In this document: one piece after another, positions 62,594 through 64,000 of the stretch
How the letters are laid out: each line of letters opens with the position of its first letter
Position numbering within the stretch: the stretch's first letter is position 1
DNA from: CAYYKD01 sp964471825
GTDB taxonomy: Bacteria > Spirochaetota > GWE2-31-10 > CAYYKD01
NCBI GenBank assembly: GCA_964471825.1
Contig: CAYYKD010000001.1
Coordinates: 142,753-206,752 of the forward strand
DNA: 64,000 nucleotides
Direction of reading: 5' to 3'
The notes under the pieces: generated by a model
What the model saw: only the letters and a program-made list of their open reading frames with translations
Databases searched by the model: none
Told to the model about the DNA's origin: nothing
Program-made: the position numbers and the translations under genes

Positions 62594-62625
62594 TATAAAT
62601 GCATTTATACATACATTTATAAATG
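62594..62625 (-). promoter_or_regulatory. paired palindromes upstream of the efflux operon
   Basis: TATAAATGCATTTATA (62594-62609) is a perfect 16-bp palindrome, and CATTTATAAATG (62614-62625) is a perfect 12-bp palindrome. They share TTTATAAATG with a 24-bp offset and lie 36-67 bases before the MFP start. This is a likely operator pair for a dimeric repressor. Confidence 0.4.
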
Positions 62626-62713
62626 ATATAAATTAATGATATCGATGCTGATAAATCGTCAACCTCCATTTATATAAAACTATAACAACTGTGTTGACTT
62701 ATAGCGAACGCAG

Positions 62714-62740
62714 TCATACCGGCTGTTGAACTAAACCGCA
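62714..62740 (-). repeat. attC-like repeat, copy A (minus orientation)
   Basis: The minus strand carries GCGGTTT-AGTTCAAC-GCCGG-TATGA, aligned with copy B at 63907. GTTCAAC fits the integron R'' box (RYYYAAC). The copy sits in a GC-rich island of about 70 bases in AT-rich DNA. Confidence 0.4.
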
Positions 62741-63458
62741 GTCGGTAGTTTATCCCTATTGTTTATGAAATATTATCACATCAAATCATATTTTTCAAGT
62801 AAAAGGAAACAATGATGGGATTTTTTAAAAAGAGAGAATGATATTGTAATATTCTCATAAAGGGACAGAGCAGGTAGAAATAAACGAAAACCTCTATAAT
62901 CGATGCAATAACATTATTTACAGATTTAAACAATATTATTTAGCTAGAATGTTCTAAAAAAATAAATATTTTGAAATCCTTTTAAACAAGAATAAGAAAA
63001 AAACAATTGCAAAAGTTAAATCAGTATACACTGATTCTAAATATCAAGTTAATGAAAATTATTTGAAAAAATTTTTTTAAAGCTTTCCATATGACCTGTT
63101 TTCAAAAAATGGTAGGATGACAAGTGATAGCTTTGTCAGATCGGGATAATTTTGATCTTGAAGTAAAACGATGATATGAAAATAATTATCTCTAGATTCA
63201 CCGTATAATATTTGATTTGAAAAGGAGAAATTGATACTTTTCAAATAAGACAATCGATTATTAAAGACTATAAACAAGCTAATTTACTAATTTGCTTTCA
63301 AATTATTAAATTAAAGATCCTACAACATAATTTATATAGAAAAATTACGATAATACTGATTATTTCGATAAGATAAAACCGCATTCAAAGTCCATAGAAG
63401 ATCATCTACCACCAAAAAATTAAATTCATTGCAGTTTCGTTCATTGTCTATGGAGGGA
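62741..63458. other. 718-base gene-free, AT-rich stretch
   Basis: No supported gene. A 66-codon minus-strand frame at 63077-63277 has neither ribosome site nor recognisable motif. The segment lies between the two attC-like copies. Confidence 0.5.
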
Positions 63459-63499
63459 CAGGTGCAGCGAAGTCCAGGACGGACGAGAGCTGCCAACTG
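63459..63499. other. GC-rich structured hairpin, unknown
   Basis: Nested pairs CAG/CTG (63459-63461 with 63497-63499), GCAGC/GCTGC (63464-63468 with 63489-63493) and GTCC/GGAC (63472-63475 with 63481-63484) are separated by purine-rich internal loops (GAA and GAGA). This is a well-formed stem-loop in otherwise AT-rich DNA. It could be a small structured RNA or a mobile-element end. Confidence 0.35.
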
Positions 63500-63569
63500 T
63501 TTCTACCCGAAAACTAAAACGGTAGTATCATTTTATAATGTTGCTGTTTTGATCTCTTGCAATCTTTGA

Positions 63570-63647
63570 TCAGCTTTCACCACTACTCCTAAATAATTCC
63601 ACTGCATTTGTTTTAAACTCTTTGTCATACTTTCTTTTCTTAGACAT
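63570..63647 (-). pseudogene. remnant of an IS3-family transposase OrfA
   Basis: An ATG at 63647 with CAGGAG upstream opens a 25-residue frame: MSKKRKYDKEFKTNAVELF then RSSGES and a TGA. After the TGA the frame continues SKIARD, as in the OrfA helix-turn-helix (GKSxxxIARDL), then ends at another stop. The start matches IS3-family OrfA closely, but the rest of the element is gone. It is a decayed insertion sequence. Confidence 0.65.
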
Positions 63648-63709
63648 ACTAACTCCTGTTATTATTATAACATTCGAATTAATTAACTGTCCACTATTTA
63701 TATCAAATA

Positions 63710-63817
63710 TTAAAACCTGAGAAACTTTGCTAATTCTCCCCGATAGCTAACCTTAGTACTTTTAGCAAAGTTTTTGATTGTCATTTTTTGACAATAATCA
63801 TCGATAATTTCTTGCAT
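63710..63817 (-). pseudogene. remnant of a tyrosine recombinase-like gene (N-terminal core-binding domain)
   Basis: An ATG at 63817 with AAGGAG upstream opens a 35-residue frame that ends at a TAA. Its second half, NFAKSTKVSYRGELAKFLRF, has the S.(R/K)T..SY...L..F pattern of the N-terminal SAM-like domain of tyrosine recombinases, which bind core sites. The catalytic domain is missing. The orientation, reading away from an attC-like repeat, is that of an integron integrase. Assignment from 35 residues is weak. Confidence 0.4.
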
Positions 63818-63906
63818 ATTGAAACTCCTTGTGTTTGTTATACAAAGAGTATTGGTATTTTAAACAATATACATTTGATCGAGAAGCTAAAAAGCCTCCG
63901 CCACAG

Positions 63907-64000
63907 GCGGTTTCAGTTCAACGTCCGCCAGTATGAGATGTTTTTTACTTTGCCGAAAAAACGAGCGAAGCGAAAGCAGGCAAAGAAAAAATATCCCCGA
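63907..64000 (+). repeat. attC-like repeat, copy B, truncated by the window end
   Basis: GGCGG-TTTCA-GTTCAAC-GTCCGCC (63907-63929) contains a GTTCAAC R''-like box (63916-63922). It is followed by an imperfect palindrome, GATGTTTTTTACTTTGCC (63937-63954), paired with GGCAAAGAAAAAATATC (63979-63995), with one mismatch and one extra A. An R' partner would lie beyond base 64000. The region is GC-richer than its surroundings. CCGCC-ACA-GGCGG just before it forms a further small hairpin. Confidence 0.4.

Noticed and set aside
63077..63277. 66-codon minus-strand frame near the right end
   Set aside because: It has no ribosome site, starts at a TTG and has no recognisable motif; AT-rich DNA gives such frames by chance.
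63420..63530. GC island considered as an SRP, RNase P or tRNA gene
   Set aside because: It lacks the SRP core (GGUCAGG...AGCAGCC layout), the RNase P P4 motifs and any tRNA cloverleaf.

Overview
The window is AT-rich DNA from a bacterium of the phylum Spirochaetota. The best evidence is a periplasmic flagellin of the spirochaete FlaB type (45059-45931) that starts MIINHNLSAMF and sits behind a sigma-28 type promoter. The gene set agrees: twelve predicted lipoproteins with relaxed spirochaete-like lipoboxes (often ISC, NSC or SGC before the cleavage site), outer-membrane barrels, an RND/TolC efflux set and several membrane-anchored signalling proteins. I cannot name a genus. A run of ten Ns at 30525-30534 shows that this is a scaffold.

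Left part (1-5.8 kb): the start of a 7TM sensor running off the edge, a small Cas2/VapD-like protein, two hairpin-forming repeats (one MITE-like), an operon of a lipoprotein, plsC and purT, and an unusual DnaK-substrate-domain/TM/LysM fusion.

5.8-27.5 kb is a surface-protein district. It holds two adjacent giant Ig-repeat lipoproteins with a small lipoprotein behind them. Next comes a pair of secreted lipoenzymes, a cyanophycinase-like S51 hydrolase followed by an arginine/agmatine deiminase-family protein with an inserted beta-domain. A separate lipoprotein and a three-gene operon of two paralogous beta-barrels plus a lipoprotein complete it.

27.8-35.8 kb: a small unknown protein, then an overlapping operon of a class A penicillin-binding protein, a triple-PPC lipoprotein, a membrane-anchored TPR/Mrr-like protein (interrupted by the assembly gap) and a GAF protein, and then serB. 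36-45 kb: a YfcC-type transporter, a diguanylate cyclase, a DUF898-type repeat membrane protein, a radical SAM protein, ruvX with a small partner, and a lipoprotein with a GPH-type sugar symporter.

45-64 kb: flaB, coaD and a MinD/FlhG-like ATPase; a polyprenyl sugar transferase and a frameshifted WecB/TagA-type glycosyltransferase; an operon of a DUF3352/FG-GAP-like protein, a TPR-SLH lipoprotein split by one in-frame stop, and a polytopic membrane protein; then the MFP-RND-lipoprotein-TolC export locus. The last 1.4 kb has no intact gene. It holds decayed mobile DNA: an IS3-type OrfA fragment, a tyrosine-recombinase-like fragment and two inverted attC-like repeats.

The points most worth following up are the two GGA-loop hairpins in the flaB leader (a probable CsrA switch), the secreted cyanophycinase/deiminase pair that could scavenge arginine polymers, the DnaK/LysM fusion, and the integron-like right end.
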